This document shows positions 35,612 to 44,547 of a stretch of DNA of 64,000 nt, one piece after another (positions within the stretch are counted from its first letter, which is position 1; each line of letters starts with the position of its first letter). Below the pieces are notes generated by a model. That model did not search any database. It was not told the DNA's origin and saw only the letters and a list, made by a program, of their open reading frames with translations. The stretch spans positions 2,666,001 to 2,730,000 of the forward strand of contig NZ_CP014275.1 of the NCBI RefSeq assembly GCF_001578105.1, read 5' to 3'. The DNA comes from Martelella sp. AD-3 (GTDB taxonomy: Bacteria > Pseudomonadota > Alphaproteobacteria > Rhizobiales > Rhizobiaceae). A program made the position numbers and the translations under genes.

Positions 35612-36511
35612 ATGATCACGGTTTTCGGTTCCATCAACATGGACCTTATCAGCACCACCGAACGCCTGCCGGAACCGGGCGAAACCGTGACCGGCACCTC
35701 CTTTTCCACCGCGCCGGGCGGCAAGGGCGCAAACCAGGCGCTCGCCGCGCGGCGCGCGGGTTCCGCCGTCGCCATGGCCGGCGCGGTCGGCAGCGATGAA
35801 TTCGCCACGCCGGCAACGGCGCTTCTGTCGGAGGCCGGGGTCGACCTGTCATTTCTCAAGACCACGGACGGACCGACCGGCACGGCGATGATCCTCGTCG
35901 GCGGCGACGGCGAGAACGTGATCGTCATAAACGCCGCCGCCAATGGCACGCTGACCGAAGAGGACGCGCTGGCGGCAGTCGGGCGGATGTCACCCGGCGA
36001 CCTGCTGATGCTGCAGCTCGAGGTCCCCGCCCCCGCCATCCGCGCGGCGCTTGAGGCGGCGCGCAGGAAGGGCGTGACCTCGGTCCTGAACACCGCGCCG
36101 CTGACGCCGGAGGCCGCCGCGCTGGGAGCGCTCGCCGATATCGTCATCGCCAACGAGACCGAGTTCGAACGCCTGGTCGGCGCCGAGGAGCTGGGCAGCG
36201 AGGGCCGGATCGCGATGCTGAAAACCCATCACGACAAGACCGGCCAGACCATGGTGATCACCCTTGGCGGCGACGGGGTGATCGCGATGCATGAAGGCGC
36301 GTTTTTCAGGATCGACGCGCTGAAGATCGATCCGGTCGACACGGTCGGCGCCGGCGACACCTTTTGCGGCTATCTGGCGAGCGGGCTGGAACAGGGCCTT
36401 TCCTTCGAGGCCGCGGCCCACCGCGCCTCGGTCGCGGGCGCGCTTGCCTGCCTCAAGCCCGGCGCACAACCCTCGATCCCGACGGCGGATGAGGTGACAG
36501 CGCGGCTGTAG
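35612..36511 (+). CDS. rbsK: Ribokinase
   Basis: 299 residues of the PfkB fold. The N-terminal sugar-binding sequence is FGSINMDLI with GGKGANQALAARRAG, and the C-terminal signature DTVGAGDTFCGYLASGL carries the catalytic Asp and anion hole. It phosphorylates ribose. Start 35612 (MITVFG) has GAGGAGAGA upstream. It faces a nucleoside hydrolase (36570-37511), which would release ribose from nucleosides, so the two make a plausible salvage pair. Confidence 0.92.
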   Translation: MITVFGSINMDLISTTERLPEPGETVTGTSFSTAPGGKGANQALAARRAGSAVAMAGAVGSDEFATPATALLSEAGVDLSFLKTTDGPTGTAMILVGGDGENVIVINAAANGTLTEEDALAAVGRMSPGDLLMLQLEVPAPAIRAALEAARRKGVTSVLNTAPLTPEAAALGALADIVIANETEFERLVGAEELGSEGRIAMLKTHHDKTGQTMVITLGGDGVIAMHEGAFFRIDALKIDPVDTVGAGDTFCGYLASGLEQGLSFEAAAHRASVAGALACLKPGAQPSIPTADEVTARL

Positions 36512-36540
36512 CCGCCGACCGCGCGGCGGCAAACGAGAGC

Positions 36541-36560
36541 TGCCGGCCCGAAGGCCGGCA
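36541..36560. terminator. Hairpin between convergent rbsK and nucleoside hydrolase genes
   Basis: TGCCGGCC-CGAA-GGCCGGCA is a perfect 8-bp GC-rich stem with a stable CGAA loop. It lies in the 58-bp gap between the two stop codons and could terminate from both sides, though a T-run is absent. Confidence 0.45.
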
Positions 36561-36569
36561 TGCAGCGCC

Positions 36570-37511
36570 TCAAAGCCGCGCCAGGCGCTCCGTCAGCAGG
36601 GCGAAGAAGCCCGCCGCATCGGCCTTGCCGATCACCAGCGCGTTCCTCTTGCGGTCGGTCACATGCCACCAGTCGATCACCGTTTCGCCGAGCGTCAGCT
36701 CGGAACCGGTCTCGATCTCGACATTGCATTCGCGGCCGGAGAAAAGTTCAGGCTTCAACAGATAGGCGGTCACCGAAGGGTCATGCAGCGGGCCGCCGTC
36801 AGAGCCGTATTTCTCGACGTCGAAACGCTCGTAGAACCGCAGCATCGCCGCCATCGCCTGGGCGGCCGGGCGGCCGATCGCGTCGATCCGGTCGACGCGT
36901 TCCTTCAGGCAGAGCAGCTGATGGGTGACGTCGAGCGGCATCATCACGATCGGGATGCCGGCGGCGAACACGGCCTTGGCTGCTTCCGGGTCGACATAGA
37001 TATTGAACTCGGCCGACGGCGTGATGTTGCCGCCCTCGAAATAGCCGCCGCCCATCATCACGATCTCCTGCACCCGGCCGATGATGTCGGGCGCTTTCTC
37101 GAAGGCCGTCGCCACATTGGTGAGCGGGCCGAGCGTGCAGAGCGTCACGGTCTTTTCCGGTTCGCGCCTCAGCGTCTCGATAATGAAGTCGACCGCATGC
37201 ATTGGCTGCAGCGCCATCTTCGGCTCGGCGAGGTCAGGGCCGTCGAGACCGGTCTTGCCGTGGACATGCTCGGCCGTCACCAGCGGGCGGTGCATCGGCC
37301 GGTCGCAGCCGGCGAAGACCTTCATGTCCGGCCGGCCCGAGAGCTCGCAGATGATGCGCGCGTTGCGCTCCGTCAGCGCCAGAGGCACATTGCCGGCAAC
37401 GGCGGTGATTCCGAGAACATCGATCTCCTCGGGGCTCGCCAGCGCCAGCATGATCGCGGCGGCGTCATCCTGCCCGGGGTCGGTGTCGATGATGATTTTT
37501 CGTGCGCACAT
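36570..37511 (-). CDS. Inosine-uridine-type nucleoside hydrolase
   Basis: 313 residues. The N-terminal DTDPGQDDAAAI (D11, D15, D16) is the calcium-binding family signature. IVMMGGGYFEGGNITPSAEF and the active-site His region GGPLHDPSVTAYLLKP are also present. It splits ribonucleosides into base and ribose. It converges with ribokinase. Base specificity (purine, pyrimidine or both) is not readable. Confidence 0.92.
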   Translation of the reverse strand: MCARKIIIDTDPGQDDAAAIMLALASPEEIDVLGITAVAGNVPLALTERNARIICELSGRPDMKVFAGCDRPMHRPLVTAEHVHGKTGLDGPDLAEPKMALQPMHAVDFIIETLRREPEKTVTLCTLGPLTNVATAFEKAPDIIGRVQEIVMMGGGYFEGGNITPSAEFNIYVDPEAAKAVFAAGIPIVMMPLDVTHQLLCLKERVDRIDAIGRPAAQAMAAMLRFYERFDVEKYGSDGGPLHDPSVTAYLLKPELFSGRECNVEIETGSELTLGETVIDWWHVTDRKRNALVIGKADAAGFFALLTERLARL

Positions 37512-37642
37512 TTTCTTCGTCTCTGCCTACATGAAATCCGAGATGTTCGGAATGGAGACTGGCCCGGCGCTTGTCAAGCAGGCGCAGCCTTGCCAGGTGT
37601 GCGACCATGCCCCATATCGCAGAAGAGAAACGGAGCCGCCCC

Positions 37643-38047
37643 ATGCCGAGAATCGATCTGCGCATCAATCCGAGGATGCTGCACAATCGCGCCGAGGACG
37701 CCGCGTTCAAGGGCGCGTCCGGCTACCCGCCCTTCGACGTCGAGTGGTTTCCCGAGGAGCCTTCGGGCGTGTTCTTGCGGATCACGCTGGCCGTCGCCGG
37801 TTTCGATGAAAGCGAGCTCGACGCCGTGGCCGAGGACAATGTCCTGATCGTCAGCGGCAACAGGGAGGAGCGCGAAAGCGGGGAATACCTGTTTCGCGGC
37901 ATTGCCGGGCGGCAGTTCCGCCGCCAGTTCGCCCTTGCCGACGGGATGGAGGTCGTCGGCGCGACGCTCGACCGCGGCCTTCTTGCCATCGACATCGCGC
38001 GACGTCCCCAGGAGGTACGAAAAATTAAGATTTCGGTTTCAGAATAG
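37643..38047 (+). CDS. Small heat-shock protein, Hsp20/IbpA family
   Basis: 134 residues with an alpha-crystallin domain (about 20-125). The N-terminus is FDVEWFPEEP-like, VAEDNVLIVSGNREE is the conserved strand region, and YLFRGIAGRQFRRQFALAD matches the IbpA-type sequence. The C-terminal I-x-I motif appears as KIKISVSE. Start 37643 (MPRIDLR) is favoured by CGGAG 7 bp upstream. Such proteins hold unfolded clients for DnaK/ClpB. It is followed by a DUF1150 gene, a recurring pairing in Rhizobiales. Confidence 0.9.
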   Translation: MPRIDLRINPRMLHNRAEDAAFKGASGYPPFDVEWFPEEPSGVFLRITLAVAGFDESELDAVAEDNVLIVSGNREERESGEYLFRGIAGRQFRRQFALADGMEVVGATLDRGLLAIDIARRPQEVRKIKISVSE

Positions 38048-38135
38048 CCTTTGAAAACACAAGCTTCGGAACCTTGGCGCAGGAAAAGGCCGAAGCTCGC
38101 GTTCCCCCTCGCTCAAGACAAGGCAGCCTGACACC

Positions 38136-38393
38136 ATGAAATTCCCGTCCGCGGCAACCTTCCTCAATTCCGACCAGCTCGCCGCCTTCGGCGCCGGCCG
38201 CCTCGGCTATTACCGCGCCTTCGAACGGGAAGAAGCGCTCAAGCATTTTCCCGATGCCGAAGGCGTGAAGACTGCCGAGAAGCTGTGGGCCCTTTTCGGC
38301 GCCGATGGCACGTTGCTGCTGCTCACGGAAAACCGCACCAGCATCTTCTTCAAGGCCATGGAAGAAGAGCTCAGGACCGTCACGCTCCACTGA
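38136..38393 (+). CDS. DUF1150 family protein
   Basis: 85 residues with the family pattern: LGYYRAF near 24, WALFGADGTLLLLTENRTSI in the middle and a short helical end (MEEELRTVTLH). The function is not established. Its position 88 bp after an Hsp20 gene recurs in related genomes, so a stress-related role is likely but unproven. Confidence 0.85.
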   Translation: MKFPSAATFLNSDQLAAFGAGRLGYYRAFEREEALKHFPDAEGVKTAEKLWALFGADGTLLLLTENRTSIFFKAMEEELRTVTLH

Positions 38394-38413
38394 GTTGAGG
38401 CCGTCCTGTCCTC

Positions 38414-39112
38414 TCAGATCTTCAGAAACGTCAGATAGGCGCTTGAGCGTCCCTCGCGGCGCGCCTTTGCCTCATAGCGCGTTCCCGGCCAGTTCTCGTA
38501 GGGCGTCAGCCAGTCGGCGGACGTCCGCGCCTGCCAGGAAAAACCGCCATGCCGGCGGCAGTGCAGCAATGTCCAGTTGATGTAGGAGTCGATATCGGAG
38601 GCGAAACAGAACCGGCCGCCGGGCTTCAGCACGCGATGAAACCGGTCGAGATTGACCTGCGAGACGAAGCGGCGCTTCCAGTGCCGGCGTTTCGGCCAGG
38701 GATCGGGATAGAGCAGGTCGATCTGGTCCAGCGATGCCGCCGGCAGCCAGTCGAGCACGGCAACGGCATCATCATCATAAAGCCGCAGATTGTCCGGTTC
38801 GGCCCCTTCGACCTGGCCTAGGAGCTTCGCCATGGAATTGACGAAGGGCTCGATGCCGATGAAGCCGGTCGCCGGCTCCTCGCGCACGCGATGCAGCAGA
38901 TGCTCGCCGCCGCCGAAGCCGATCTCCAGGCGAAGCGTATTCACCTCGGCGGCAAAGAGCGAGCGCAGATCATCGGGCGACGGACCAGAAGGGTCAATCG
39001 CCAGCGCCGGCAGCACCTCGGCAAGATTGCGCGCCTGCCGGTCACGCAGGGGCTTGCCCTTGCGCCGACCGAAGAAGGCCTTGCCGGCCTCGTGTTGGGA
39101 ATTCTCGCTCAC
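38414..39112 (-). CDS. trmB: tRNA (guanine-N7-)-methyltransferase
   Basis: 232 residues. The SAM-binding motif is [14 protein letters not shown], followed by [34 protein letters not shown] (the TrmB signature PDPWPKxRH) and FASDIDSYI. It methylates G46 of the tRNA variable loop. It follows metK by 8 bp, so the enzyme that makes SAM and one that uses it are co-transcribed. Confidence 0.95.
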   Translation of the reverse strand: MSENSQHEAGKAFFGRRKGKPLRDRQARNLAEVLPALAIDPSGPSPDDLRSLFAAEVNTLRLEIGFGGGEHLLHRVREEPATGFIGIEPFVNSMAKLLGQVEGAEPDNLRLYDDDAVAVLDWLPAASLDQIDLLYPDPWPKRRHWKRRFVSQVNLDRFHRVLKPGGRFCFASDIDSYINWTLLHCRRHGGFSWQARTSADWLTPYENWPGTRYEAKARREGRSSAYLTFLKI

Positions 39113-39120
39113 GGCGGCGA

Positions 39121-40359
39121 TCAGTTCTTCAGGGCCTGTTTCAACGGGCGCACCAGATCGAGCCGCTCCCAGGAGAACGACCCGTCACGGCCGGCCTTGC
39201 GGCCGAAATGCCCATAGGCCGAGGTCTTGGCATAGATCGGCTTGTTGAGGTTCAGATGGCGACGGATGCCGGAAGGCGAGAGGTCCATGGTCGCGCGGAT
39301 CGCCTTCTCCACCTCTTCCTCCTTGATCTTGCCGGTTCCGTGCAGATCGACATAGATGGACAGCGGCTGCGACACGCCGATGGCATAGGCCAGCTGGATC
39401 GTGCATTTTTCCGCAAGATTGGCGGCCACCACGTTCTTGGCGAGATAGCGCGCGGCATAGGCGGCCGAGCGGTCCACCTTGGTCGTGTCCTTGCCGGAAA
39501 ACGCCCCGCCGCCATGGGGCGCGGCCCCGCCATAGGTGTCGACGATGATCTTGCGGCCGGTCAGACCTGCATCGCCGTCCGGACCGCCGATGACGAACTT
39601 GCCGGTCGGGTTGATGTACCAGACGCAGTCATCGGAGATCGGCAACTCGCCCAGCGCCTCGCGGATATAGGGCTCGACGACGTCCCGCACCTTCGCCGAA
39701 TCCCAGCTTTCGTCCAGATGCTGCGTCGACAGCACGATCGAGGTCACCTCGGCGGCCTTGCCGTTATGGTAGCGCACGGTCACCTGGCTCTTGGCATCAG
39801 GACCCAGAAGCGCGACCTCGCCCTCGCCGGCCTTACGGGCCTCGGAAAGCGTCTGGAGGATACGGTGGGCATAGTAGATCGGCGCCGGCATCAGTTCCGG
39901 CGTCTCCCGGCAGGCGAAGCCGAACATGATGCCCTGGTCGCCCGCGCCCTCGTCGCCCTGCCTGTCGGAAGCATTGTCGACCCCTTGGGCGATATGCGCC
40001 GACTGCGCATGCAGCAGCACGTCGATGCGCACCGTCTTCCAGTGAAAACCGTCCTGCTCGTAGCCGATATTGCGGATCGCCCGGCGCGCGGCGGACTTGA
40101 AGCGCGAGGGGTTGACGATCTCGTTGCCGTTCTTGTCCTTCTTCATCAGGCTCGGCGGCAAGCGCACCTCGCCCGCGATGACCACCCGGTTGGTCGTCGC
40201 CAGCGTCTCGCAGGCGACCCGGACCGACCACGGGTCAACCCCGGTCTTGACCGCCTCCCGGTAGATCAGGTCGACGATCTCATCAGAAATCCGGTCACAG
40301 ACCTTGTCGGGATGTCCTTCGGAGACGGATTCGCTGGTGAAGAAGTAGTTGGTGCGCAT
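39121..40359 (-). CDS. metK: S-adenosylmethionine synthetase
   Basis: 412 residues from [20 protein letters not shown]. The ATP motif [15 protein letters not shown] and the P-loop-like [20 protein letters not shown] are intact. An insertion near residues 45-75 ([20 protein letters not shown]) makes it longer than the roughly 384-residue E. coli enzyme, as in other Rhizobiales. It forms SAM from methionine and ATP. The metK promoter lies between it and praR, after the praR terminator. Confidence 0.96.
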   Translation of the reverse strand: MRTNYFFTSESVSEGHPDKVCDRISDEIVDLIYREAVKTGVDPWSVRVACETLATTNRVVIAGEVRLPPSLMKKDKNGNEIVNPSRFKSAARRAIRNIGYEQDGFHWKTVRIDVLLHAQSAHIAQGVDNASDRQGDEGAGDQGIMFGFACRETPELMPAPIYYAHRILQTLSEARKAGEGEVALLGPDAKSQVTVRYHNGKAAEVTSIVLSTQHLDESWDSAKVRDVVEPYIREALGELPISDDCVWYINPTGKFVIGGPDGDAGLTGRKIIVDTYGGAAPHGGGAFSGKDTTKVDRSAAYAARYLAKNVVAANLAEKCTIQLAYAIGVSQPLSIYVDLHGTGKIKEEEVEKAIRATMDLSPSGIRRHLNLNKPIYAKTSAYGHFGRKAGRDGSFSWERLDLVRPLKQALKN

Positions 40360-40454
40360 CGGGATTCCCCACATAGAAATTGGCCCGATTTTGTTAGACG
40401 CTTCGCCGCGAAATGACAAGCGCACAACAATATAACTATATCTTTATATCCCGC

Positions 40455-40512
40455 GAAAACGCGGAAAAAACGCACGAAAACGGCCCGGAAGGCAGTCTGG
40501 TGCCTTCCGGGC
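40455..40512 (-). terminator. Terminator after praR
   Basis: A perfect 12-bp stem GCCCGGAAGGCA / TGCCTTCCGGGC with a 6-nt loop (40483-40512). Read on the minus strand it is followed by CGTTTTCGTGCGTTTTTTCC. This separates praR from the metK-trmB transcript. Confidence 0.75.
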
Positions 40513-40535
40513 GGTGTTCCTGCGCGCGAAAAGCC

Positions 40536-40949
40536 CTATTCGGCTTCCTCGGCCAGCGACTTGACGAGGTCGACCAGTTTGCGGCGTACTTTCGCGTCTC
40601 CGATCTTGACAAAAGCGCGGTTGAGCTGGAGACCTTCCGAGGACGACAGAAAGTCGACCACGTAGCTGGAGCTCGACGCTTCGGCCATCCCCGAAGCATT
40701 CGGCCCCTGATCGCCTGGCGCATCCTCGAAGAAGAAGGAAACCGGGACGTTCAGGATCGTCGAAATGTTCTGGAGACGGCTGGCACCGACGCGATTGGTG
40801 CCCTTTTCGTATTTCTGGATCTGCTGGAATGTGATCCCAAGGCTCTCGCCAAGCTTTTCCTGGCTCATGCCCAACATGGTACGGCGCAACCTGATCCGAC
40901 TCCCGACGTGAATGTCGATGGGGTTCGGCTTTTTTTTGTTTTCTGTCAT
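40536..40949 (-). CDS. praR: XRE-family transcriptional regulator PraR/PhrR
   Basis: 137 residues. The Cro/CI helix-turn-helix is at about 16-70 (GSRIRLRRTMLGMSQEKLGE, then ITFQQIQKYEKGTNRVGASR). A C-terminal tail follows with SSSSYVVDFLSSSEGLQLNR and DAKVRRKLVDLVKSLAEEAE. The location directly upstream of metK-trmB and downstream of lnt is the conserved place of praR/phrR in rhizobia, where it controls quorum sensing, biofilm or symbiosis-stage genes. Start 40949 (MTENKKK) is used. A dyad about 100 bp upstream may be its own operator. Confidence 0.88.
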   Translation of the reverse strand: MTENKKKPNPIDIHVGSRIRLRRTMLGMSQEKLGESLGITFQQIQKYEKGTNRVGASRLQNISTILNVPVSFFFEDAPGDQGPNASGMAEASSSSYVVDFLSSSEGLQLNRAFVKIGDAKVRRKLVDLVKSLAEEAE

Positions 40950-41046
40950 TTTCCATCCTACTTTAACCAGCTTGACAACTGACCCCGATGCCAAAGCCTG
41001 ATGGCATCAACACAACCATCAGAGTGGGGCAACAAAAAGCCCTAGT

Positions 41047-41065
41047 TGAAAACCAAGCGGTTTCA
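41047..41065 (-). promoter_or_regulatory. Dyad upstream of praR, candidate autoregulatory site
   Basis: TGAAAACC-AAGC-GGTTTCA is a near-perfect inverted repeat within the AT-rich 249-bp gap between lnt and praR. XRE regulators often bind such a dyad in their own promoter. No T-run follows, so it is unlikely to be a terminator. Confidence 0.35.
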
Positions 41066-41198
41066 CTATGCAATTTTGGGGTATTGCGGTCAATTCTGCG
41101 CCAAATATAAAACCATGGGATGAATAAATGGCTCCTAATGAAGCGATTGTTGTCACACGCTAGGATTTAGTTTTCCACCTTAACACACCCATCGCAAC

Positions 41199-42668
41199 CT
41201 AAGGAAGCAAAACCGGCACGTCCAGAATTCCGGGTTCGTCAAAAGGCAGCCGTCGCACGACGTTTCCGCGCGAATCAATGACAGCGGTAACACCATTTTC
41301 GCCGGCCCGAATCAGCGTTTTTCCGGTCTCCACCGCACGAAGACGGGCCTGCGCGAAATGCTGGTATGGTCCCGGCGTGCGTCCGAACCAGGCGTCGTAG
41401 GTCAGGTTCAAGAGGGCCGCCGCCTCACCGGTCTTGCCGTCGACCAGACGCGGAAAAATCGCTTCGTAGCAGACCAGCGGGAAAAGCGTCAGGCCGTCCG
41501 GCAAAAGCAGCATCTGCCGGTTTTCCGCCGGCACATAGCTGCCGGGCAGCGTGGTCAGCGCCTGCAGACCGATCGCGCGAAAGAAATCCTCAAAGGGCAG
41601 ATACTCGCCAAAGGGCACCAGATGCGTCTTGCCGGCCACCGACACCGTCCGGCCGGCATCATCGAGCACATAGATGGCGTTGTAGAATTCCGGCCAACCA
41701 TCGGGCTTTCGCCCGGCAAAGCGGGCCGCGCCGAGGATCAGCGTCTGTCCGGGTCGCAGCAATTCACCGATGGCCGTGCGCGCGTCAGGCCGCTCCTCGA
41801 GCAGAAAGGGCAGCGTGCTTTCCGGCCAGACAATCACGTCCGGCTCCGCCGCTCCCGGCTCGCCCGGCGCGCTCGAAAGCGCGATCAGGCGGGCAAAGAT
41901 CTCCGCCCGGCCTTCCGGCGAACGCCACGCGGCATCGCCGATCGCCGGCTGGACGAGGCGGAAATTGACGACCCTGCCGGCGCTCGGACCGGCGGCATTG
42001 AGCCGGTGATAGCCATAACCGAGATCGGCTGCAACCAGAAGGATCGCCGCGACAAGCCCGGCGCGCCGCCCCCGTCGATCGGAAAGCAGCGCCGGGCTCG
42101 CGAAGACGAAGACGGCAAGACCGCCCATGACGTAAAGCCCTGTCAGCCGGATCGACTGCATGAAGAGCGGCGTCGGCATGGCGGTATAGGCAATCGCGTT
42201 CCAGGGGAAGCCGGTCGCCACGTGGCCGCGCAGCCATTCGGCCACAATCATGGCGACTGCGAGAGCCACAAGGCGCGAGGGACCCGGCCGCCAGACGAGC
42301 GCCGCAAGCGCGCCGGCGAGCCCGTAAAACAGCGCAAGCATGGCCGGAAAGCCGAGAACGGCCAGGGGAAGCGCCCAGGCATAGAGCCCGGCATCCTTCA
42401 AAAGGGCGACGCCGAGCCACCAGAGGCCAAAAACGAAATAGCCGAAGCCGAACCACCAGAGCGCTGCAAAGCCGGAAACCATGCGCGCACGGCCGCGTTT
42501 TTCCAACAGCGCCCCGTCCATCAGCCACACCAGGGCGGGCATGGTGATGAACATGACGGGCATCACACCGAAAGGCGCCAGCGCGAAGGTCGAAACAGCG
42601 CCACAGGCAAAGAGCGCCAGTCGCCGGCGCCAGGGACCGAGTTCCCGTAAAAAACACGCCGGCTTCAA
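41199..42668 (-). CDS. lnt: Apolipoprotein N-acyltransferase
   Basis: About 489 residues. Six or more N-terminal membrane helices precede a nitrilase domain with catalytic Glu in WPESTLPFLL (E283), Lys in KTHLVPFGEYLPF and Cys in LVCYEAIFPRL. It adds the third acyl chain to lipoproteins. No ATG suits the N-terminus; the best start is TTG at 42668 (gives (M)KPACFLRELGPWRRRL) with GGGTGGA 9 bp upstream. A longer reading would run back through a repeat and is rejected. The protein handles the final lipoprotein step after LspA (60449-60937). Confidence 0.88.
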   Translation of the reverse strand: MKPACFLRELGPWRRRLALFACGAVSTFALAPFGVMPVMFITMPALVWLMDGALLEKRGRARMVSGFAALWWFGFGYFVFGLWWLGVALLKDAGLYAWALPLAVLGFPAMLALFYGLAGALAALVWRPGPSRLVALAVAMIVAEWLRGHVATGFPWNAIAYTAMPTPLFMQSIRLTGLYVMGGLAVFVFASPALLSDRRGRRAGLVAAILLVAADLGYGYHRLNAAGPSAGRVVNFRLVQPAIGDAAWRSPEGRAEIFARLIALSSAPGEPGAAEPDVIVWPESTLPFLLEERPDARTAIGELLRPGQTLILGAARFAGRKPDGWPEFYNAIYVLDDAGRTVSVAGKTHLVPFGEYLPFEDFFRAIGLQALTTLPGSYVPAENRQMLLLPDGLTLFPLVCYEAIFPRLVDGKTGEAAALLNLTYDAWFGRTPGPYQHFAQARLRAVETGKTLIRAGENGVTAVIDSRGNVVRRLPFDEPGILDVPVLLP

Positions 42669-42702
42669 GATAGGCTTCCACCCTGTTTGCGTATGGCAGC
42701 GC

Positions 42703-42808
42703 CAGAGCGCCGCGCGTCCATTTGGACGCACAAAGGACGCTCCAGGCAATTGGTTCGACGCATCGTGCTTTCCGAAGACCGATTCCGATTGTCGGGCCGA
42801 TGCGCTAG
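42703..42808. repeat. Two-hairpin intergenic repeat, copy C
   Basis: Hairpin 1 is GCGTCC-ATTT-GGACGC (42714-42729), a perfect stem that differs from copy A by a paired change (A-T to G-C). The second half CGACGCATCGTGCTTTCCG ... GGGCCGATGCGCTAG keeps the outer GCATCG/CGATGC pairing, but the inner stem is degraded. The terminal CTAG, read on the minus strand, supplies the TAG stop (42805-42807) of the CBS-domain gene. It fills most of the gap before lnt. Confidence 0.88.
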
Positions 42809-44025
42809 TCCCGGTCTGCGGTCTCGGTATACTCATCCGCAAGGTTGGAGGCCGCCTGCTCGCCCTGTTCCGTTCCGCGCGGTTCGTCCTGTACGGGAAG
42901 GCCAGTGCGGGCCTGAGCCGCCGAGCGGCGGCGGGCGGGGCCGCGCTTGCGCAGGATCCGGACCCGACGGATGCGGCGCGGATCGGCATCGAGAATATGC
43001 ACCTCGAAACCGGGGAGCGCCTGGATCACCTCGCCGCGCGCCGGGATCCTACCGATGGCGGAGAAGATCAGGCCGCCGAGCGTGTCGACGTCCTCGGCAT
43101 GCTCGCCGATCTCGAAATCCGGACCGATGGCCTCGGCGATATCCTCGAGCTCGACGCGGGCATCCGCCAGGAACACGTCCTCGGAGACGCGCGTGAACAT
43201 CGCCTCCTCGCTGTCATGCTCGTCGTCGATCTCGCCGATCACCATCTCCACGATGTCCTCGTGGGAGACGAGCCCGTCGGTCCCGCCATATTCATCGATG
43301 ACCAGCGCCATCTGCGTGCGCCCCGCCTGCATGCGCTGCAGAAGGTCGGAGGCGAGCATGGAGGGCGGCACGAACAGAACCGGACGGATGATGCCGGCCT
43401 CGGCCACCGTCTTGTCGAGATTGACCTTGCCGAGGTCGAGCGGGTTTTGCGCCGGGCGCGGCTGGCGTTCGGCGGGTTTGACCTCTCCGCCCTTGGCTAC
43501 GCCCGTTTTCGAGGCGTCGCGCGCATTGGCCGCGCGCGCGCGCCGACGCCCGCGCGCCTGCTTGGACAGATAGGCCAGCAGGTCGCGGATATGCACCATG
43601 CCGCGCGGGTCATCCAGCGTCTCGCAGAACACCGGCATGCGCGAGTGGCCGCAATTCTCGAAGATCAGCAAAAGGTCGCCGATCGTCGTGCTCTGCTCCA
43701 CCGCGTCGATATCGGCGCGCGGCACCATCACGTCCTCGACCCGGACCTCGCGGAAGCTGAGAATGTTATTGAGCATGGCCCGTTCTTCGGGCGAGAAGTC
43801 GCTGTCGCCGGCGCTTTCCGTCGAAAGCGCGTCCTCAAGGTCCTCGCGCAGTCGCGAGACCGCATTTCCGTTGCGCCGGAAGCGCAGCAGAAGCCCCCGC
43901 AGCGGCGAGCCTGTGTGTTTGTGAGTGCTCTTGTCCGAAACCGGACTGTTAGGCTCGTCTGGCGAGGATCCGTCTTCGGCATCCTGACCGCTTTCTGAAA
44001 GCGGCGCGATCTGTTGCTGGTTCAT
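42805..44025 (-). CDS. CorC/HlyC-type CBS-domain protein
   Basis: 406 residues: a disordered N-terminus, a CBS pair (VMVPRADIDAVEQSTTIGDL near 98-117 and LFVPPSMLASDLLQRMQ near 213-229), then a CorC_HlyC transporter-associated domain (LADARVELEDIAEAIG, DTLGGLIFSAIGRIPARGEV). There is no DUF21 membrane domain, so it is the soluble YbeX/CorC type found beside ybeY and lnt. A basic Arg/Ala-rich insert (KQARGRRRARAANARDASKT) separates the two CBS motifs and is unusually long. Roles in Mg/Co homeostasis or ribosome biogenesis are proposed for relatives. Confidence 0.9.
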   Translation of the reverse strand: MNQQQIAPLSESGQDAEDGSSPDEPNSPVSDKSTHKHTGSPLRGLLLRFRRNGNAVSRLREDLEDALSTESAGDSDFSPEERAMLNNILSFREVRVEDVMVPRADIDAVEQSTTIGDLLLIFENCGHSRMPVFCETLDDPRGMVHIRDLLAYLSKQARGRRRARAANARDASKTGVAKGGEVKPAERQPRPAQNPLDLGKVNLDKTVAEAGIIRPVLFVPPSMLASDLLQRMQAGRTQMALVIDEYGGTDGLVSHEDIVEMVIGEIDDEHDSEEAMFTRVSEDVFLADARVELEDIAEAIGPDFEIGEHAEDVDTLGGLIFSAIGRIPARGEVIQALPGFEVHILDADPRRIRRVRILRKRGPARRRSAAQARTGLPVQDEPRGTEQGEQAASNLADEYTETADRD

Positions 44026-44038
44026 CGTTCCTTGGGCG

Positions 44039-44545
44039 TTAGAGAGGGTCGCTGCCCTGATAGGGATCAGATAGGTCAAGTGTGGCAAGAATGCGAGTCT
44101 CGAGCCCCTCCATGACCTCCGCCTCTTCGTTTTCCATGTGATCATACCCCAAAAGATGCAGAAATCCATGCACCAGAAGATGGGTGAGATGATCGTCGAA
44201 GCTCTTGTCGAGCGTTTCGGCCTCGCGCGCCACCGTCTCATGGGCAATCACGATATCGCCGAGCATCGGCCCCGGCATCTCGCCGGGGGTCACCGGAAAG
44301 GCCGGAAAGGAGAGCACATTCGTGGCGCTGTCCTTGTTGCGCCATTCCGCGTTGATCTCCCGGATCGTCGCGTCATCGGCAAAGACCAGCGACAGTTCAG
44401 CAGGGCTATCCGGAAAGGGCTGCCCTTCGCGTTCCGAAAGATAGGCGGACGCCGCCCCGATAACGCGGGCGACGATCGCCGCAAGCGCTTCCTCCTCGGG
44501 CCAGCCGCCGGCTTCGCGGCTGACCTGATAGTCGAACTCCGGCAT
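44039..44545 (-). CDS. ybeY: Endoribonuclease YbeY
   Basis: 168 residues. The zinc motif HLLVHGFLHLLGYDH (H-x3-H-x5-H pattern) and the upstream WRNKDSATNVLSFPAF are characteristic. It acts in 16S rRNA 3' maturation and 70S quality control. It is encoded 2 bp after phoH and 13 bp before the CBS gene, in the conserved miaB-phoH-ybeY-corC-lnt string. Confidence 0.96.
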   Translation of the reverse strand: MPEFDYQVSREAGGWPEEEALAAIVARVIGAASAYLSEREGQPFPDSPAELSLVFADDATIREINAEWRNKDSATNVLSFPAFPVTPGEMPGPMLGDIVIAHETVAREAETLDKSFDDHLTHLLVHGFLHLLGYDHMENEEAEVMEGLETRILATLDLSDPYQGSDPL

Positions 44546-44547
44546 GG

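Noticed and set aside
40360..40455. SAM-responsive riboswitch upstream of metK
   Set aside because: I could not fold the leader into a SAM-II, SAM-V or SAM/SAH consensus by eye; only an AT-rich promoter-like stretch is visible. A covariance search would decide.
42669..42989. Extended lnt N-terminus starting at the ATG at 42989
   Set aside because: It would translate through the intergenic repeat and the end of the CBS-domain gene; the extra residues have no Lnt similarity.
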